A stretch of 64,000 nucleotides of DNA. Origin: Liopterus haemorrhoidalis. Taxonomy: Eukaryota; Arthropoda; Insecta; Coleoptera; Dytiscidae. The DNA lies in assembly GCA_963971575.1 (NCBI GenBank), contig OZ020611.1, forward strand, positions 241,142,654 through 241,206,653. The letters are read 5' to 3'. Below, in pieces: positions 23,064 to 34,684 of this stretch (its first letter is position 1; each line of letters starts with the position of its first letter). Position numbers and translations under genes: made by a program. The notes under the pieces are model-generated. The model had not been told where the DNA came from and searched no databases. It saw only the letters and a list, made by a program, of their open reading frames with translations.

Positions 23064-23519
23064 ATGTCTAGGACAATATTTTTTCTAAAATCGCATCAAA
23101 CTCAACAATTTTTTGATAATAAATTTTATTCGTTCTTTGAATACTAAGAGTTTCTTTTTTTTAACTAATTTTAAATAATTTCTGAAATTTAGTCAGAATA
23201 AAATTTAAATTAAAAAATCCTAGGGTATTTTTCTGAGATTTGTTTTGCATCCAAGTCTAAATTAAATTAATAAAAAATATATCGATAAATGGCTTCATTT
23301 TCAGAAATATGTGTCTAAATATTGTGTTATTTGATTTATTAGTATTTCATTACTATAAATGATTTATTGCACTTTGATACCTTAAAAACAAAAATATAAA
23401 GTAATTAAAAAAATCGGTTGAACCACGACATATAATAGTAGGCGGGCCACTCAAAATCACACACTACACTTTACGAACATGAACTCGATTCTTGTTAAAA
23501 CTTTATATTATACTTTTAA

Positions 23520-24150
23520 TTTCCAAAAAAGACACTACCCTAGCCAAAAATACAAAATATTCATAACATTATAAGCCATTATGTAGCCATGAATTAAAAA
23601 AAAAATATTTATTTTGTCAAAAACACAAAAACTGGAATAATATCCAAAAACGAAAACTGATCAAAAATTCCTCTAGTACGTTTCCAGTTTAGATAAATGT
23701 TCATTACTTAGATTTTTTTCAGATTTTTAGTTCTCTTTTGCGTTAAAGAGTGCGAGACATTACTTTTAGAGAAACACTTTTGGAAAAAAAATACTTTAAA
23801 TAAATACAGTTAAAACCTTAAAAGCTTTCATTTGATTTTCAAAGACACAAATTTGATATTTTTTGAAAAATTAATCTGATCAAAAATACTTGTTGAACTA
23901 TTCCAGTTCCTATCAATATACAGTATTGATATTTTTTCAGAGCGTTAGATCAACCCATCTGGGAAATAAGGTGGGGGACAAAAGTTTTCTTATAATTTTC
24001 CTATATGCAGGTCAAAGAGTTGTAAAGTATGCCAAAAAAAATCTTCTCTGATCAAAAATTCCTGTTGAACTGTTACGGTTCCCATCAGTATACATTGTTG
24101 CAAATTTTCAGATTTTTAGATCAACCCCTCTGGGAAATAGGATGGGGAAC
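23520..24150. repeat. Divergent, internally repeated family-A relative
   Basis: Three GATCAAAAATTCCT/ACTT modules near 23658, 23878 and 24050, as at 1425 and 14330. Confidence 0.55.
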
Positions 24151-24179
24151 GCTAAATCCAGAGTATTATTTTTATTGTT

Positions 24180-24670
24180 TAATAAATAAAATACTCTTGA
24201 CACTATCAACGCAATTATTAAACCCCGTAATTATTTACATAACTCATGCAATAAAACAGTGACTAGGAACAAAAATCACACTGTTCATAACTTTTTATAG
24301 AAAACATATCGATGTATATTTTCTATTGTGTTGTGTTTGTTTGGGGTAACGCTGGGTCCTAGGTAGTACCTGGCGTACTATTATAATTTCAAACGATGTA
24401 TTTTAAGAAACTGGCGTTTGGATTTAAGCATCTGGTACATAATTATTTCAATAACAAAATTATTATATAAATATCGATGTTGGAGATCATAGGTTTAATT
24501 GTTATATATATATATATATATATAGGAAATTATTTGGGTAAAAGAAGAGAAGCGAAGGATAATGCAATTATTTCATAATTGATCCAATATTTCGTTTATT
24601 CTTCATAAACTTTATCAAGGATTTCTATAACAAAAGGTACCGATCATAAAAGCAAAATTCTCCGTGCTGG

Positions 24671-24718
<48 letters not shown>

Positions 24719-24870
24719 ATGACAAGACATCTGATGTTACCATTGATTTCAATCATCGATATCTTGTGAACAATCACCCATCTTTACTAAACAACCTTTC
24801 TTATATACTCTATACATTCAAGAATCATCAAATGATCAACTAATTTAATAAATATAATTTTGATTTTCAG
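24180..24870. other. Intron 2, 3' part
   Basis: AT-rich; two (AT)n runs; ends with the acceptor TGATTTTCAG of exon 3. Nothing else recognised. Confidence 0.5.
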
Positions 24871-27369
24871 AGCCACCCCGAGTACAGCTTCAGTTATGGC
24901 GTAAAAGATCCCCATACAGGAGATCACAAACACCAATGGGAAAAACACGATGGTCATTCAGTGAAAGGTCACTACTCCCTAGTGGAACCAGACGGTAGTG
25001 TCCGCACCGTCGATTACACCGCGGATGACAAAAACGGCTTCAACGCTGTCGTCAAACATAGTGGAGCCCATTACCATCCATCGGGAATCAAACCAACATC
25101 CCACAGCGAACTTCACATCCAACATGAAAAAAGTGGATCATTTCAAGAATTCAACAAGCATGATCACGCTGTAGTACCCGATGATACCAACCTAAGTTAT
25201 AGATACGAAAAAAATGAACATTTTCAAGATGATAAAAAGGTACTAGAATCTAAAAATTTTATGTTTGTTGACGGGAAAAAAGTGTACTACTATTATTACC
25301 CACACGAAGATATAAGTCAAACTTCCTTAAGTATTAATCCCGATATAGACCCAAAAAATTTAGGTATGTCCCCTTACGAATATTACCTCAAAAATGGTGT
25401 AAATTATGGCGGGAAAATTCAAAATATATACGCTACAAATGCTCATTCATCAAGTAATTATAATTCACCTTCTCTTAAAAATTCTGAGTTAAGTCAAGTA
25501 GTAATTAAACCAGACTTCGCTGATCCACATATTAATCCTAATTCTTACAATGATAAATATCATGATTTAAGCCAAATTATCAGTCCAGATTTAACAAAAT
25601 CCGGATCAAAATCAAATCAAAATTTAGATGTAAGTCACACAGGATTAAAAACGGGTTCAGTTCAGAATAATCCTACACATAATCTTAATTCTTATAGTCA
25701 TGATTATGCTCAAAATTCCGGTTTAAGTCACGCTGGATTAAATTCGGGTTTAGCTCAAAATAATCCTATACATACTGTTAATTCTTATGATCATAATTAT
25801 GCTCATAATTCCGGTTTGAGCCACACTGGTTTAAGTCAGGAATTTGCTCAAAATTATCCTTATAGTCAAAAATACACTCAAAATATTGACTCGAGTCATA
25901 CAGGATTAAATCTGAATTTAGCTCAAAATAATCCTAAATTTAATACTAATTCTTATAGTCATAATTATGCTCAAAATTTTGATTTAGGTCACAGTGAATT
26001 AAATTTAGCTCAAAATAATCCAAAATTAAATCTTAATTCTTATCATGATTATGCTCAAAGTTCCAGTTTAAGTCATGCCTTATTAAATCCGGATTTAGCT
26101 CAAAATAATCCTAAAATAAATCTTAAAATTTATGGACAAAGTAATGCTCAAAATTTGGATTTGAGCCACATAGCATTAAATGCGGCTCAGACTAATTCTA
26201 AAAATAATCTCAAATTTTATGGTAACAATTTTGCTCAAAATTTGGGTTTGAGCCATTCAGCACTAAATCAAAATTTAGCTCAAACTTATCCTAAAAATAA
26301 TAAATATGCTCAAAATTTGAGCCACTTTGGATTAAATTCGGGTTTAACTCAAACTAGTTCTAAAAATAATCTTAAATTTTATGGTCAAAATTATGCTCAA
26401 AATTTTGATTTGAGCCACACAGACTTAGCTCAAACTAATCCTAAAATTAATTTTAAGTCTAATGGTCAAAATTTACATTATTCACACGCTGGATTTAATC
26501 CGGATTTAACTTTAAATAATCCCAAATATTATACTCAAAATTTTGATTTGAGTCACACTGGATTAAATTCAAATTTTGCTCAAAGTAATCTAAAAAATAA
26601 TTTTAATACATATGCCTCAAATTACGCTCAAAATTTTGATTTATATCACAATTCAGCTCATAAATTAGCTCAAAATTATAACCTCAAAAATACGCATAGC
26701 TTACATCCTTCTCAAAATTTTGATATATACCAATCAGCTTCAAACTTAAATCTAAAAAAAGGTCCAAAATATGGTTTAGATGTCGATTACTCAAAAACTT
26801 ATTTAGTGCAAAATGGAGTACCAAATATAGATTTGAGTCTTATTAATTTAAACGAAAATAATATAAAGGGAACAAAAATTAAAAATTATGGACAGGGAAC
26901 TGAAAATTCATACTTGGAAACTCAAAAACCAAAACCAGGGACAAATTCTGTCTCAAAATTAAAACCATATAGCCAAAACTTAGCTCAGAATTTAGATTTA
27001 ATAAAAGAGAATCAAAATCCAAATTTTTTTATTGATGATACTGATTTTTCTAAAGCTGGACTTACACCATACGTAAACGATTATTCTAAAGGTGTGTATA
27101 CACTATATTTTCCTCCTGAGCAATTCAGTTCCTTCGACTTAAGTAAGAGTGGTTTATCCTTCAGTGGTAGTGCACTTAAGCATGGTGGTTTGGAAAAATT
27201 TCTTGCTGAAATGTCCAAAAGTGTTCCTATAGATTTATCCTTGCTTAAGAAGGTGGAAATTGGTTTAGTGGATGAATCTAAAAATCCTTTGATCCATTAT
27301 CCTGTCGAGTATTATGATCATGATAAAACTGGTGTTAAGAGGGAAGTGGCTGTTACTATGTATATGTAG
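24871..27369 (+). CDS. RR-2 cuticular protein, exon 3 (chitin-binding domain and long Asn/Gln/Ser repeats)
   Basis: An acceptor (TGATTTTCAG) opens a phase-0 frame of 832 codons to TAG. With exons 1-2 the protein is 864 residues. Residues ~33-97 form an extended RR-2 domain: the [20 protein letters not shown] segment, then [20 protein letters not shown] and NGFNAVV, the RR-2 form of the chitin-binding Rebers-Riddiford consensus. Residues ~280-655 hold about 14 degenerate 22-35-residue repeats of the form QN-hydrophobic-D-L-S-H-x-G-L-N...LAQNNPK...Y. The C-terminal ~150 residues are non-repetitive ([24 protein letters not shown]). RR-2 proteins bind chitin in sclerotised cuticle and are mostly 100-250 residues, so this one is unusually long. 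An ATG exists at 24961 but lies inside the domain and is not the start. Confidence 0.9.
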   Translation, partial: SHPEYSFSYGVKDPHTGDHKHQWEKHDGHSVKGHYSLVEPDGSVRTVDYTADDKNGFNAVVKHSGAHYHPSGIKPTSHSELHIQHEKSGSFQEFNKHDHAVVPDDTNLSYRYEKNEHFQDDKKVLESKNFMFVDGKKVYYYYYPHEDISQTSLSINPDIDPKNLGMSPYEYYLKNGVNYGGKIQNIYATNAHSSSNYNSPSLKNSELSQVVIKPDFADPHINPNSYNDKYHDLSQIISPDLTKSGSKSNQNLDVSHTGLKTGSVQNNPTHNLNSYSHDYAQNSGLSHAGLNSGLAQNNPIHTVNSYDHNYAHNSGLSHTGLSQEFAQNYPYSQKYTQNIDSSHTGLNLNLAQNNPKFNTNSYSHNYAQNFDLGHSELNLAQNNPKLNLNSYHDYAQSSSLSHALLNPDLAQNNPKINLKIYGQSNAQNLDLSHIALNAAQTNSKNNLKFYGNNFAQNLGLSHSALNQNLAQTYPKNNKYAQNLSHFGLNSGLTQTSSKNNLKFYGQNYAQNFDLSHTDLAQTNPKINFKSNGQNLHYSHAGFNPDLTLNNPKYYTQNFDLSHTGLNSNFAQSNLKNNFNTYASNYAQNFDLYHNSAHKLAQNYNLKNTHSLHPSQNFDIYQSASNLNLKKGPKYGLDVDYSKTYLVQNGVPNIDLSLINLNENNIKGTKIKNYGQGTENSYLETQKPKPGTNSVSKLKPYSQNLAQNLDLIKENQNPNFFIDDTDFSKAGLTPYVNDYSKGVYTLYFPPEQFSSFDLSKSGLSFSGSALKHGGLEKFLAEMSKSVPIDLSLLKKVEIGLVDESKNPLIHYPVEYYDHDKTGVKREVAVTMYM

Positions 27370-27670
27370 TTTTAGATTTAGAACTAGTTTTAAGGGTTAT
27401 TTATTATCCTCTGTAGTTTCCTAGTATAGTTCCTTAATTATTTATTTACTTTAGTTTTTAGTTTATATGGTAGAAAGGTCCTAATTTTTTATATTAGTTT
27501 TATTGTAATTCTTTTTAATATTATTGGCGCCTTTTTCGGCCGATGTCTTTTTCGAGATCCTTTTTCGAGAAACGGAATTATAATTGACATTTTCTTTTTA
27601 GAAATAAAATCATTATTAGACAGACATAATTTTTTAACAACATATACGTTTACAAATAAGACCATATTAA

Positions 27671-27680
27671 AATAAATAAA
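27671..27680 (+). terminator. Candidate poly(A) signals for the long cuticle-protein transcript
   Basis: Two overlapping AATAAA hexamers lie about 300 bases after the stop at 27369; a further AATAAA is at 27603. In such AT-rich DNA these hexamers are common by chance, so usage is a guess. Confidence 0.35.
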
Positions 27681-27834
27681 AACACTAATTTCTATGCAAA
27701 ATATCACTTTATTATTTACCTAAAAACACGACTAGTTTCGCCATACAATGGCATTATCAACTGATTCAAATGATGTAATGAAATATAAAATTTAGAAATA
27801 TATTTTTTTTATTTATAATATTTATTTTACATCG

Positions 27835-28044
27835 GCCATATCTGCAACGAGGCTAATCGCCGATGCCAGGGGGCGAGCTCCTACACCTGGATGAGGGGTG
27901 AATGATTGTGAAATGAGAGTAATGTAAACATATTATTATCGCCCGAATAACATCACCGACGGAGAATCGAACTACCAACCACACAATCCAGACTGTATTC
28001 ACCAGTTCAAACTGCTGCGATTTAGTGCGTTCGGCCACTCCGTC
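27835..28044 (-). mobile_element. tRNA-derived SINE, second family
   Basis: Minus strand: GCCGACGGAGTGGCCGAACG (A-box in a Leu/Ser-tRNA-like context) and GTAGTTCGATTCTCCGTCGG (B-box), followed by a body ending CGATTAGCCTCGTTGCAG. No A-rich tail is obvious. It lies in the interval between exon 3 and the 30269 exon. Confidence 0.65.
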
Positions 28045-28867
28045 GGCAATGTAGAAATATTACATTGTACGATTTAATACGTAGAAGAAAACAGAAGCAT
28101 GAAGAAAAAAAATTACTTTCTACATGCTGTTCTTAGTTTTTCATTTGTCATATCCATCTTTTGTTCTTGAAATTCTTTAAAAAATAATATAATTTTAAAA
28201 GAATTTGAATTACACTATTTTTCCATGTACACAACACCATAAATATTAAAGAAATATTAAAAATACAAAAGTTCTGTAGTCATACGTCTACTTCGCAAGC
28301 TTTTAACTGCAAACTTGTGCAGTTTCGAGTGTAGGTATTCCGCCGTTCCCCCACTCAATTTAAATTTTTAATTTTTAACCGCAAAAATTAAAAATATAAA
28401 TTATTCTCTTATTATTGACTTAACAGCAAAAATTTATATAACAAATATTGTTAAGAATAAGAAAACAAACTTTTTATCTAAATGCAGTTATTTGATTGGA
28501 TAAATATTTGGAGAGTTATGGCGGAAAAAACCCAAAAATTAAATGTATAAATTACTCCCTTATTATTGACTTAACAGCAAAAACTTATATAACAACTATT
28601 GTTAAGAATAAGAAAACAAATCTTTTATTTAAATGAATTGTTTTGATTGGATAAATATTTGGAGTTATGGCGGAAAATCCGATAAAATAAAAATTTAAAT
28701 TACTTCCTTATTATTGACATAACAGCACAAACTTATATAACAAACATTGTTAAAAATAAGAAAACAAATCTTTTATCCAAATGATTTTTTTTAATTGGAT
28801 AAACATTTGGAGAGTTATGGCGGAAAATCCCCAAAAATTAAAAATTTCAATTACTCCCTTATTATTG

Positions 28868-28997
28868 ACATCATGCTAAAAATAGTCAAAACATTATGTA
28901 GGGACCTCAATTCGTGAAGATCCATCGAAATCTCGAAATGTCAAAATCGGTATTATCACAATACCTCCCTTATATATGTTGGCGGTCGGTAAAAATA
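28868..28997 (-). repeat. Family B 5'-end fragment B3
   Basis: From CATCATGCTAAAAATAGTCA to ATGTTGGCGGTCGGTAAAAA: the 5' end and arm only, without the microsatellite. Inserted in, or part of, the tandem array. Confidence 0.65.
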
Positions 28998-29359
28998 CAA
29001 AAGTTGTTATCAAACGTCTACTTCGCAAGGTTTTAACTGCAAACTTGTGCAGTTTCGAGGTATTCCGCCGTTCCCCCACTCAATTTAAATTTTTAATTTT
29101 TAACCCCAAAAATTAAAAATATAAATGACTCTCTTATTATTGACTTAACGGCAAAAATTTATATAACAAATATTGTTAAAAATAAGAAAACAAATCTTTT
29201 ATCTAAATGATTTTTTTTGATTGGATAAATATTTGGAAAGTTATGGCGGAAAATCCCCAAAAATTAAAAATTTAATTTACTCCCTTAATATTGACTTAAC
29301 AGCAAAAACTTATATAACAAATATTGTTAGGAATAAGAAGACAAATCTTTTACCTAAAT

Positions 29360-29621
29360 GCAGTGGCGTAGCGTGGTATTCCTGCGCTCGGGGACAACCA
29401 GGTAAATCAGCGCCTCTAATTGAAAATCACCAGGACTGTGGCGAGTGTCTCTGGTTGTTCACTTCTAAATTTCAAGTGAAGACCTAAAAACAAAAGGTCC
29501 ACACTTTAATCTTGGCGCCCCCTCCGGCCCTGAAACCTTATCGTTCTTAATTTCGGCGCCCCCTGAATGCCGGCGCCCAGGTCATTTATTCCCGTCTGCC
29601 CCCCATCGCTACGCCACTGCC
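29360..29621. mobile_element. hAT element with CAGTGGCGTAGCG ends
   Basis: Inverted ends CAGTGGCGTAGCG...CGCTACGCCACTG, 262 bp, flanked by CCTAAATG / CCTACATG (7 of 8 bases). Contains one copy of a unit with CACTTCTAAATTTCAAGTG (a hairpin) that is tandemly expanded in the relative at 43127. GC-rich GGCGCCCCC words near the right end. Confidence 0.8.
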
Positions 29622-30268
29622 TACATGAATTTTTTTGATTGGGTAAATATTTGGAGAGTTATGGCGGAAAATCCCCAAAAATTAAAAATTTTAATTACTT
29701 CCTTATTATTGACTTAACGACAAAAACTTATATAACAAATATTGTTAAGAATAAGAAGACAAATCTTTTATCTAAATAAATTTTGTTTATTGGATAAATA
29801 TTTTGAGAGTTATGGCGGAAAAACTCAAAAAATTCAAAACTTATAATTAAATATAAAAATTAATATCTCTGTTATTATAAAAATTTTACTAAGGGGTTTT
29901 AAAGTTTTTCGCCTTCTTTTGACCTGTAGTATTACCCATTAAAAAAGAAATAAGAAGACCGTAAACACCCTGTATGTCAAATTTGATATCTCATAAAAAG
30001 ATACATTTTTTTATTAATTTTCAAAAAACGCCAATGGAGTGGAATAAATACCGATCAAAATGAACATGGATAAATTTAAAAACCGTAAAACAAGCGAATA
30101 GCTAAATATCGAATTTCTTTGACTTAAATTCGTTATAATCATAGTGACAGTCAAATTATCGTGAAAGAACAAGTTTAAACCATAAATAATATTATTTAAA
30201 ATAATAACAAGGCACCAATAATATTAAAATCAAAATTTTGATCATAATACTCTCCATTCCTCTTTCAG

Positions 30269-31069
30269 CAAGAAGAACCAAACCACGGATCTCCCAAATA
30301 CTACGACCGAAAACTCCTAAATGAACATATCTCAATCTTAAAACACGTCGGAGGTCTAAGCGACGACTCATTGGAAATAACACCAGTCAAACCATTGGAA
30401 ATAGATGTCTCAAAAGTCCGTAATTTTCAGCCCGAACCAACACCAACCCAAGAAACAAAATACAAATATAATCAAGAATATAAATTCGACTTTAAGGACT
30501 ACGGAGCAGAATCTGGAACAGAAGATAAGGACAATGAAGAATACTTAAAACATTATTCAAAAGAGCAATACGTCCCAGAAGATATTGACTTAAGTTTAGT
30601 CAAAGAAACCAAAGTCCAATACTCAGAACCAGATAAATTTGTTACATCACACCAACTAACAAAAGAAGAACTAGAAAACTTTTACAAAGAATACGAAAAA
30701 TATGAAAAGCAAGTCGAAAACTCTAAACCAATAACAGAAAGTCAATTTGAAGGTGGTTTTAAACCAATAATCACAACCAAAAACCGTGTAACCCAACCTA
30801 GATATCGTCCTGGTTTGATTAAAACAAACAAAAAACCACACACCACACCAGGACTGAAAAATTATGGTTCTAGAGGTTATGTAAATTATGTTTTTCCTCC
30901 ACAGAATAAAAGCCCAAGGTTGAATTATTCGAATTATTATAATCCGAAAGGACCTGTTTTGTTCCCACCAAGTCTTGAGGATAATATACAGAAACCGTCC
31001 GAAGTTAATAATTTATATAAAAAGTCGAATGGTATGGTTAGATATGCTAAACATGTTGTTAGATATTAA
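30269..31069 (+). CDS. Probable alternative 3' terminal exon of the cuticle-protein gene
   Basis: A strong acceptor (pyrimidine-rich tract ending CTTTCAG) opens a 266-codon phase-0 frame ending in TAA. It begins QEEPNHGSPKYYDRK and ends YAKHVVRY. It is hydrophilic, rich in Lys, Glu, Tyr and Pro, with a basic Pro/Gly/Tyr C-terminal third and no domain I recognise. It has no start codon near the acceptor. Because exons 1 and 2 both end in phase 0, splicing exon 2 to this exon would give a 298-residue secreted protein without the RR-2 domain; use of an internal donor in exon 3 (for example AAG|GTACTA at 25239) could instead attach it to the RR-2 domain. PEDIDLSLVKETKV here resembles [14 protein letters not shown] near the end of exon 3. 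An independent gene with an unseen first exon is the alternative. Confidence 0.65.
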   Translation, partial: QEEPNHGSPKYYDRKLLNEHISILKHVGGLSDDSLEITPVKPLEIDVSKVRNFQPEPTPTQETKYKYNQEYKFDFKDYGAESGTEDKDNEEYLKHYSKEQYVPEDIDLSLVKETKVQYSEPDKFVTSHQLTKEELENFYKEYEKYEKQVENSKPITESQFEGGFKPIITTKNRVTQPRYRPGLIKTNKKPHTTPGLKNYGSRGYVNYVFPPQNKSPRLNYSNYYNPKGPVLFPPSLEDNIQKPSEVNNLYKKSNGMVRYAKHVVRY

Positions 31070-31443
31070 ATGTTGACGGAAATTTAAAACAAATTAAATT
31101 TAAGACTTCTTAAAGACTTTTTTCAACTGATTTATTTAAAAAATGTAAAGATACAAGATTTTAAATTGTAGGTTAATTATTGTGTATACTTAGAACAGCA
31201 ATGTCGAATCAATGATAGAACTACATTACTAAAAAATTATCTCACATTAGGTTTGTTCGTTTGTCTGCTTAGATCACATTAGAGCAAATCTAGTAATATT
31301 TAAGGCGATCGATTGTGCAGAATAGTTAATATAATAGTGTTCGTTTGTCCAGAACAACTTATGCTAAATCATATCGAGCAAGCTAAACTTGCTTGATCTC
31401 CAAAGGTCGAACAGATAGAGTAAAGCAAGAAATATAACCTTAA

Positions 31444-31449
31444 AATAAA
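31444..31449 (+). terminator. Candidate poly(A) signal after the 30269 exon
   Basis: AATAAA about 375 bases after the stop codon at 31069, in sequence that shows no repeat similarity to the rest of the window. Plausible but unproven. Confidence 0.35.
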
Positions 31450-31959
31450 GAAGTTTTTGAACGAGTGTTATTATTAGCATACAAAATTCCTGTCATTGAA
31501 GAGTTTTTCCGAAATATTAGAAATAATTATTACATTTTAGATGGATGAGGTTAGTGATCCAATAAAGAATTAATCGATAAACGAATAAAATATACTGGTC
31601 TTCTTGTTAAATAGTATTACCTACGAAATTGCAGTAGGAAATGTTTAGGTGGAGAACAATCCATTAATAAAAATAAACGACAATAATTTTTCTTTGGTAA
31701 ACAGCCGTTCGTTTGTGAAGATCGGACAGCGCAGCTCAAACTTGCTCTTGCAGTCACATGATCATGATCTAATTGCTCGACTTGAGCAATGTAGATCATA
31801 CAAATTTCTGGTGGATTTGCGTTTATTTATTGTGTTTCGCTTTACACGTGCCCGTTCTTACTTCTGTATTCCGTTTGTCACTAGATTGTGCTATGAATTT
31901 GGACGGGGGGGGGGGGTTGTCCAATCTAGGCTAAACAGCTGACCTGCTTGAGGTTATTT
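31450..31959. other. Downstream flank of the cuticle gene; nothing recognised
   Basis: AT-rich intergenic DNA with a G9 homopolymer run near 31905. Short open frames on both strands show no family resemblance. Confidence 0.4.
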
Positions 31960-32520
31960 TTTAGCTTGTCTTTATAGCGTTGTGTTAAGCGCCTATATCT
32001 CTGAACAACCTTTTTTTAATTCTGAGTACAGCAACCTTTTCGATAATCTATTTGGCATTCTTATGATTTGTCCAACCCACTTCAAATGAGTTTGGTGCAA
32101 CATTGTTTCAATATTGACTACATTAGCTTTTGCTAATAATTCACATATGTTTGCCACTTGAATCTTAATATCGTCTATGCCTTCTTTATCCTTAGTAAAT
32201 CTTGCAGTAATACATTCTTCTATAATGTCGTTATCTTCTAGCTAGGATAATAATTTCTTCATAGCTATTCGAAATCTATGACGCCCTTGTTTTCTTTATT
32301 ATACTTTTCCAGCGGCTTCGAGTATCTACCTCTCTTGTGACTCCTAGACCAGTTACAATGGCAACCAGTTTCATCTTTAATCTGATCTATCCACCTAGTA
32401 GACACCGACCACGAGATCTTCTTTTTTAAATTTCCAAAAAATTTCCTTTTAGAATTGACCTCTCTAGGTTGTCCCTGCTTCGTCTGAACTTAACTAATTC
32501 ACGGACCTTATTTCTGTGCA
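31960..32520 (-). pseudogene. Non-LTR retrotransposon ORF2, C-terminal remnant
   Basis: Minus strand near 32360-32410 gives RRSWSVSTRWIDQIKDETG, the RRGRP-TRW-D-I motif after the reverse transcriptase of RTE/jockey-type ORF2 proteins; upstream pieces (HLKWVGQIIRMPNRLSKRLL-like at 32040-32095) match the same region. Many stops and frameshifts. Confidence 0.55.
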
Positions 32521-32576
32521 TGAGTCTATTTTTCTTTTTTTCATACGTGGCTTTTGCCAAAACAAATGTAACCTTC

Positions 32577-33545
32577 AAAAAATTTATGTGAAGTGTGAAT
32601 CTTCACACATTTCTGGGTTTTGCAGGTATTTAGTAACTGAATGATGATTATTTGGGATGCCAAAACAAATTTTATGTCAAAATATTTTTTTATGAATTTT
32701 AATTCGAATGCCTAATACCATTATTTAAGTTTCTAAATATGTACAGTATTTTATTTATACAGCAAGGTTCAGTAAGATTTTTAAAATTGCGCCTATGGCT
32801 TCCATTGGTTGCTTATATCATAAGTCCCTCCCTCTGATTTCGTCACAGAATTAAATTATAATTTCAACACTTCCCACTGGTTATTAAATTTACGCTTTTA
32901 AAAAATAAATGCAACATTTACCAAAATATAACGAATTTTGACAAAATAATTTAAACAAAATAGAAATGCAAAAAAAAAAAACAATAAAATTAACAGGATT
33001 CGAACTCTGCAACGTTCGCACTGCAATTTACAAAGTGCGTTACGAAACCATCTGAGCTACCAGAGTTTCTTATCTGAAGTGTTACATAGCGAATTATATA
33101 TTTAACATATTTTATTTAAAAACACAAAAAATGCGTTATTTTCTAAAAACATAATCTGATCAAAAATTCCTGTTGTACTATTCCGGTTCACACCAATGTA
33201 CATTACTTAGAATTTTTTCAGATTTTTAGTTTAAACCATCTAGGCTACAGGGTGTGGGACAAAAAATTTTTTGCACAATTTTGGCAAAAATCGCATCAAA
33301 ATAATTTTTTTTGCAAAAATAAAATTTTGATCGTTAATTCACGTACTAAGGGCTTTCATTTGATACCCTACTCAGAATTTAAAAAAAATATTTTTTTTTT
33401 TGATGAGCACATTTTAGTTTATATTTTTAGGGGGATATGTTTTTTAGATGTTTTAGTATTTTTCCTATGTGTGGGTCAAAGAGTTGTATAAGCATGCCAA
33501 ATTTCAACTCTCTAGGTTTAGCCGTTTGGCTACAATTTTTACCGA

Positions 33546-33591
<46 letters not shown>

Positions 33592-33643
33592 GACAAAATG
33601 ACGGTATAAGGGTTTTTTGGTCATACCTACAAAACCCTAAAAA
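32577..33643 (-). mobile_element. Family A copy A8
   Basis: Near-complete minus-orientation copy with intact 3' stem-loop side (a one-base change, GTGTGAATCTTCACAC), cassette (32992-33075), both arms, (GTCT)n at 33546-33592 and full 5' end. Confidence 0.85.
32992..33075 (-). ncRNA. tRNA-like cassette type II (copy A8)
   Basis: Minus strand: TGGTAGCTCAGATGGTTTCG is a full A-box/D-arm, CGCACT...AGTGCG (33017-33039) forms a 6 bp stem at the anticodon-arm position, and AGAGTTCGAATCCTG is the B-box. T-runs follow. The best tRNA-like fold in the set, but the T-stem does not pair fully and no acceptor stem is evident. Confidence 0.65.
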
Positions 33644-34676
33644 CTGATCAGGAATAATAAACAAATCCCTAAAATTTCTCAATACGAACACCATGGTTCG
33701 TGGATGAATTATAGGTTCAAGACTATTCTATAAATGGGTCGACAAGAAATAAAAACTAATATAGAGAAGGGAATAGAGACATTAATAAAAATGAAATTAT
33801 TTTTGACTAACCAAAGAGTCTACTAACTACTAAGTATACGAATAGTAAAATGTTGTAAATTTTTACCTATTGCGTGACAACTCATAAAAAAAGTGCCTTT
33901 AGTTCAAGGTTAAATAACGAGTATAATACAGGTTTATAACAGTCAATAGTTGAATTCCATTTTGCTTTTTTATCATACTTGTCGATTTCTCTACCCTGTT
34001 TCGTGAATGCGCTCGCTTAGATCCAACCTTAGTTATCTTAGAATCTCTCTTTAAAATCTGCAGAAATACAGAGATCTTCTTTTGTATGGGTCATTTGAAA
34101 TCGTCCTTCGGGTCACTGTGTGACCCATAGGTTATACGTTTGCCATCACTAAACTAAGCCAAATAGTGCCAGGCGACACTTAAGTTCATCTTGATTATTG
34201 TCTTAATAAAAAGAGTTATAAAAATATTGTTCAAATAAAACTTATTCGGAGTAGTGGAAGTCAAACAATTGTTTTGCAAGAGGCACGGTAGTTAATAACT
34301 ATGTTTCAAATAACACTACATCTATTATTTAACACAATATTATAGAGCTTTTTATATCTTTTCAACAGTGTGTTCCACAAACTGCGATTTTCTCAACAAT
34401 TTTGTTATGTAAGGATATATCAGTTTTACACTTTGAATAGAGAAAAAAAAGTTCTATAATAATATGTAAAATAATATGTATAGCGTAATTTGAAGAAAAG
34501 TTATTTACTATCATACCTTTTGCAAAATACATGCAAAAAATTTTCTGATATGGTTTTCGTCTGACAGCCATTGCCCCAAATAAGTTATATTTGAACAATA
34601 TTTTTATTATTTTTATTAAGGAAATAATTGAGGTGAACAATGCCTCACCCTGTATGATGGGAGGAGGGTATTACCT
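33644..34676. other. Intergenic stretch without identified gene
   Basis: AT-rich. The segment 34110-34150 (GGGTCACTGTGTGACCCATA, then ACGTTTGCCATCACT) looks like an old hAT terminus, but no partner end or duplication was found. Confidence 0.35.
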
Positions 34677-34684
34677 GTAATAAC

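Larger units (their letters stand above)
28280..29850 (+). repeat. ~150 bp tandem array, seven units, with insertions
   Basis: Units containing TTATTGACTTAACAGCAAAA, AACAAATATTGTTAAGAATA and GGAGAGTTATGGCGGAAAAT recur at 28414, 28562, 28711, 28861, 29136, 29287 and 29705 (148-151 bp spacing once the hAT at 29360 is subtracted). A block with CTACTTCGCAAGCTTTTAAC and CCGCCGTTCCCCCACTC precedes the first unit and recurs at 29008-29070 after a family-B fragment, so a larger ~735 bp composite is itself duplicated. It lies between exon 3 and the 30269 exon. Confidence 0.8.

Noticed and set aside
24961..27369. Reading the cuticle frame as a single-exon gene starting at its first ATG
   Set aside because: That Met lies in the middle of the RR-2 domain; the open frame continues upstream to a splice acceptor at 24871 and joins a signal-peptide exon.
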